Position numbers and translations under genes: made by a program
Part shown: positions 59,901 through 64,000 of the stretch, one piece after another
Numbering within the stretch: position 1 is the stretch's first letter
How the letters are laid out: every line of letters starts with the position of its first letter
Notes under the pieces: generated by a model
Told to the model about the DNA's origin: nothing
Databases searched by the model: none
What the model saw: the letters and a program-made list of their open reading frames with translations, nothing else
Assembly (NCBI RefSeq): GCF_002878395.1
Contig: NC_061115.1
Location: forward strand, 155,280,064 to 155,344,063
Length of the DNA: 64,000 nt
Direction of reading: 5' to 3'
DNA from: Capsicum annuum
Taxonomy: Eukaryota > Streptophyta > Magnoliopsida > Solanales > Solanaceae

Positions 59901-60948
59901 CACAAAAACTTTACCTTTTTCTGAGTTAACTTAGTTAGTGGTGCAACTATTGAAGAAAAACTCTCGACGAATCTTCTGTAATAACCCGCCAAACCTAAGA
60001 AGCTTTGAATGTTGATTTGAGTCGTGGGTCTGGGCCATTTTCTCACTGCCTCATTATTTTGGGGATCAACCTTAATCCTCTTACTAGGCACAATATGCCC
60101 CAAGAACGCAATAGCATTCAACCAGAATTCACACTTGGAAAATTTTGCATACAACTTATGATCTTTAAGGGCCTGAAGGATGATTCGAAGGTGATTGACA
60201 TGGTCCTCCTCGCTCATAGAATATACCAAAATGTCATCAATGAATACAATGAAAAACAGATCCAGAAACTGATGGAAAACCCTATTCATTAGACCTTCGA
60301 AAGTTGTAGAGGCATTAGTCAACTCGAAGGACATGACTAAGAATTCATAATGGTTGTATCTAGTTTGGAAAACTGTTTTGGGAATATCTAACTCTCTAAC
60401 TTTCAACTGGTAATATCCCAAACGAAGGTCTATCTTTGAAAAACATTTAGCACCGTGAAGTTGATCAAAAAGATCATTAACCCTAGGAAGGGGATATTTA
60501 TTTTAAATCATGACCTTATTCAACTAGTGGTAATCTATGCATATATGAAGGGAACAATCTTTCTTTCTCATGAATAGTACAGGTGTATCCCAGGGAGACA
60601 CACTGGGTAGATAAAATCTTTATTTAGAAAATTTGCTAGCTATTCTTTGAACTCTTTTAGCTCTGCAGAAGCCATCCTATATGGCAAAATAGAAATAAGA
60701 TGGGTATCTGGCAATAAATCAATACCCAAATCTATCTTCCTATCAGGTGGTACTCCTGGGAGATTATCTGGAAAGACTTTTATGAATTTATTCACTACGA
60801 GGACAGACTGAATAGGGAGACTTTCGGCACTAGAATCTGTAACCCGAATAAAATAATACAAGCAAACTTTGGAAATAAGTCTACAGGCCCTGAGATAAGA
60901 TATGAAGTGCCCTCTAGGTGCTAGAGAATGTCCCTCCCATTCTATCAT
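59900..60948 (-). pseudogene. Reverse transcriptase, element I
   Basis: 60640-60948 holds the linker and RT N-terminus (VFPDNLPGVPPDRKIDLGID, LPYRMASAELKEF). The fingers (60422-60640) are broken by stops. 59786-60421 is open for 211 codons: [30 protein letters not shown], the intact catalytic [10 protein letters not shown] (Asp codons 60233-60238), [15 protein letters not shown] and [14 protein letters not shown]. The Gly of MSFGLTN is Glu. The active site is intact, but the domain cannot be made as one piece. Confidence 0.87.
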
Positions 60949-61083
60949 AGACTCATTTGGAAAAGAAAGGGTGACTTTTCAAGTCCTACAATTCAAGGTG
61001 TCATACCACGAATGGAGCCATTCCATCCCTAAGATGGCATAAAAATCAACTATATCAAGTTCTATGAGATCTGCCTTAGTATC

Positions 61084-61400
61084 CTAGCTGAAAATAGACA
61101 CAATATAATTTCTATACACCGTCCTATCCAAAACAAAATCTCCCATTGGGGTGAAAACCAAAAAAGTTTCAGCAATCACATTAGGCTCAAACACAAAACC
61201 AACAGCCACGTATGGTGTCACATAAGACAAGGTAGACCCGAGATCAAGTAATATATACACATCACGAGAAGAGATTTGCAACATATAGGTGACTACATCT
61301 GGTGAGGCCTCTGCCTCCTGGCAGTTGGTCAAAGTATATACTGGCTCTGAACATTTCTGGCAGCTGAAGTGGTACCCTTCTGAGGTGGTGGTGCAGATGA
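61084..61400 (-). pseudogene. Protease, element I
   Basis: The open stretch 61084-61332 reads SPDVVTYMLQISSRDVYILL, DLGSTLSYVTPYVA, then FTPMGDFVLDRTVYRNYIV. The active site has DLG in place of DPG/DSG; the Asp is kept. It shares a frame with the RT N-terminus (60640-60948). Confidence 0.78.
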
Positions 61401-62625
61401 ATTTGCCTGCGACTTGGCTCCTTCAACATTACTTTTTGCTGCCGGATATTCTCTCTGGATATGGCCTGGTTGGACGCTTTAATAACACACCAAAGTGCCA
61501 AATTGACATCTTCCTGGATAATTTCTCCCATATCTCCCACAGTGCGGATAGGACCGAGAGGTTTGGGCTACACTTCCCTACAACTGTGTACCTTGTATCC
61601 TTGGCCCCTGACTAGACTGAAAATTCTGGGTGTGTTGCTCAGTTGTGGGTCTGGACACTAGAGCACTAGCTGCCAACTGTGCATTACCCTAATTCTTTTT
61701 CGTTTGCTATTTGCCACCATAATTACCACTCTACTGCTGACTATGACTCTGGTCTGTCACTCTGGCTCTCTTTGCCAGCCTATTCTTTTTCCTAGATTCA
61801 GCTTTTTTTTCTTCTTCTCAACTTTCTGTATGTGGACTGACAGTCTAGCAAAGTCCATATCCCTGTTCATCATAGCTCCTAGACACTCAAGCACCAGATC
61901 ATCTGAAAGGCCGAAAAAAAACTTCCTCATTCGGGCCCTCATACTACTCAACATCTCAGAAGCATAACGGGCTAGCTGGTTAAACTTTAAATCATACTCC
62001 TGAACACTCATCTTACCCTGCTTAAGGTTCATGAACTCTTCTATTTTAGCTTCCCTCAGCTCCAGAGAAAAGAATCAATTAAGAAAAGCTTCCATGAATT
62101 CATCCCAAACTGTGGGTTCAGTACTGTCACCCTTCGCTTCTTCCCACTCATTGTACCATTAGTTTGCTATATCCTTTACCTGGTATTCTTCTAGCTCAAC
62201 ACCCTCTACCTGATCAATATGATTTACTTTGAAAATCTTCTCCATTTCGTCTACGAACTCCTATGGGTCCTCTTCTACCATAGCGACAGAGAACTTGGGC
62301 GTGTTCATTCACATAAACTGGCCTACTCTAGTAACTTCAGAAGTAACAGACACAGACCCAGTATCCTCTGACCTCTAATTCTGTATGGATACCAGCTGTT
62401 CCATCATGTGAATAGACTGTCTGAATTCAGCATTAAAAACATCTCCTTCACGAGGATGAGAGTTATTAGCCCCCGTCCGGGAACTATGGGAGGACTCGTC
62501 AGTACAGGAGGTACTCCTGAAGTAGGAATAGGTTCTAGGGTATGAGCTCTATTATGGGTCCATATTCCATTGGTAGGATGGACTTCATCATTCTGAGTAT
62601 TAACGTTGGTACGACAGGGAGGCAT
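61400..62625 (-). pseudogene. gag, element I
   Basis: The probable start, MPPCRTNVNTQNDEVH, is at 62625. The N-terminus is open to 62404. The capsid core at 61757-62032 has NLKQGKMSVQEYDLKFNQLA, MRARMRKFFFGLSDDLVLE and a Lys-rich end. A zinc-knuckle pair is decayed near 61480-61560: CGRYGRNYPGRC, then CY-stop-S...QPGHIQREY, with the last Cys as Tyr. Frames change at least twice between these parts. Confidence 0.8.
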
Positions 62626-62833
62626 CACTGGTTTTCTCAAAAGCAAGAGGTCATTAATTAAGGGAAAGATTAGACTCTAAAGCACGAACTAAATCACAGA
62701 AAAAGAAACATTCTTAAATGACTAGTAGCCTCCTTCTTATAAGTGTGGCATGCTACAAACCCATAAACAAGACTCTACCCAACGTGATTTTGCAGATAAC
62801 CTGGGACCATGAACTGTGCTCTGATACCAAGTT

Positions 62834-64000
62834 TGTCATAACCCAAATGAGGGCTTGGCCGTGACGGACATCCTGAACCATGAAGGCCCAGAACACCCTT
62901 CTCTATCATGTAATCATGCACGACATTCATATAATAAAAGAAGATACAGAAACATAATCTTCTATGGAAACATAGTCAATTCTGAATACAACATAAATAT
63001 GGAAGCTGTAAATCAACTATATCTAAATAACATCTGACTCTGTTTACAAAATCTCTATTACATGAAAATATGACAGCTGTCTGAAACTGGGACACAACCC
63101 TCAGTAGACCAAAACTAAAGTAAGTGACAAAATCTTAAAAGAAAGGCCTTCGATAATAGAGAAGGCTCACCACTGCACCATCTGATCAGTTTTCTAAATT
63201 ATCTACTGTTTATCTGGACCCCTAAACTGAGTCTCAGAACCTGAGAGGTAGGGGGAAGGGAGGGTCAATACAGATGTACTGGTATGCAAAGCATATCTAA
63301 AATAATTATTTATTATTCAACATATATGAGAGAAATTTAAAATAGTTCATAAGTATATCATATAGTAAGAATTCATATAGGCATTTTAAAGACTCTGAAA
63401 AACTCCATGGGCTATATGGAAATTGCCATTAATTTGGCAGCAAAGCCTCTAACCCAAGTGTGCCACAAGGGTCAGAGTCTCTGAATCTACTACACCACAC
63501 GGCCGTCGCCATCATACAATAATAATCTACCTATATCGGTAAATACGGTTTCAGGCTAAGAGTTGCTTGAACTCGCGTCTTCTTCGGGTAACCACCTAAC
63601 CCTCTTTAAGCCCTTTTTTTAAAACTCTATCAAAACATACAGTCTCTGAAGATGTACTCTGAAAACATGCTATGAAACATAATCTGTTATGCAATAAATA
63701 CATATGGTATCATCATACCATTGACTTGTAAGTCACATCTCTTAGCCACTATTAGTCTATCATAAATATCTATTTTCAACACATAAGTTTTGGGACCGCC
63801 ATTTCAATAATTCAAAATTCAAAGAAACTCTTACTTAAACCTCATGTAAACACATGTAAGGAACTCATCATTGTCAAGCATTCCAGTAGTACAGTACAAG
63901 GTGGTCATGTCAAAGTTCTCAATTCACATGCAATTCTTTCTCTTAAAAATAAGAACACATTTATATAGAGAAACACGCTCTCAACAATCTCAAATCATGC
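62834..64000 (-). mobile_element. 5' LTR of element I (partial, runs off window)
   Basis: It starts TGTCATAACCC at 62834 and matches the 3' LTR to about 63392. From 63393 to 64000 it carries sequence missing from the 3' LTR, including a GC-richer patch near 63455-63510. It is still open at the window end, so the full LTR exceeds 1.17 kb. Confidence 0.8.

Larger units (their letters stand above)
58919..62833 (-). mobile_element. Internal region of element I (deleted gag-pol)
   Basis: A 3.9 kb minus-strand internal region lies between a polypurine tract (58920-58936) and a primer-binding site (62817-62830, GCTCTGATACCAA on the plus strand). It contains gag, protease, RT and the first half of RNase H, then an abrupt join to the integrase C-terminus and chromodomain. 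It is related to, but clearly different from, H and D in sequence. Confidence 0.85.

Overview
This 64 kb window is gene-poor plant heterochromatin made almost entirely of nested, decayed LTR retrotransposons. No ordinary host gene, tRNA, rRNA or CRISPR array is visible. Nearly every recognisable protein is gag or pol of a chromodomain-bearing Ty3/Gypsy element (chromovirus, Tekay/Del type). Elements have long LTRs (2-4 kb) with TGTAA...TTACA ends, a primer-binding site matching initiator tRNA-Met (TTGGTATCAGAGCC) and a GGGGGAGATAT polypurine tract. This combination, with CpG-rich tandem blocks inside the LTRs, suggests a Solanaceae genome. Capsicum is my best guess from the density of Del-type elements, but that is inference.

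Layout. 1-18008: a tandem array on the minus strand, LTR1 - internal A - LTR2 - internal B - LTR3, in which neighbouring elements share an LTR. LTR1 and LTR2 carry the same plus-strand nested LTR at the same site. 18009-24801: element C (minus), inserted in LTR3, with a gag-protease remnant only. 24802-31317: element D (plus), inserted in C's 5' LTR; gag-PR-RT lie in one frame with many stops, and RNase H and integrase are deleted. 31318-33888: LTR E (plus). 33889-38445: older sequence with an Athila-like gag remnant (minus) and a 1.1 kb hAT-like non-autonomous DNA transposon. 38446-46887: element F (plus), complete with both LTRs and a perfect 5 bp target duplication but no open gene. 46893-47400: flank. 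47401-48512: LTR fragment G (minus). 48513-57910: element H (minus), the most complete gag-PR-RT-RH-INT-chromodomain copy. 57911-64000: element I (minus), with an internal deletion that fuses RNase H to integrase; its 5' LTR runs off the window.

How the parts relate. A, B, C and F have three different LTR types but the same internal plan: gag or leader, a protease remnant cut off at the same place, a conserved non-coding tail, a first polypurine-like tract, a 0.3-0.5 kb conserved spacer, then the true polypurine tract and 3' LTR. They look like one non-autonomous lineage (TR-GAG/LARD type) that would depend on D-, H- or I-like elements for reverse transcriptase and integrase. No copy here appears able to move by itself.

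The most interesting signals are that shared non-coding tail with its doubled polypurine tract; a U3-like sequence block common to almost all the LTR families, always next to a CpG-rich repeat or hairpin block; a conserved leader motif next to the primer-binding site; and a 388 bp tract with 3 differences between LTR1 and LTR2, inside a duplication that elsewhere differs by about 4-8%.
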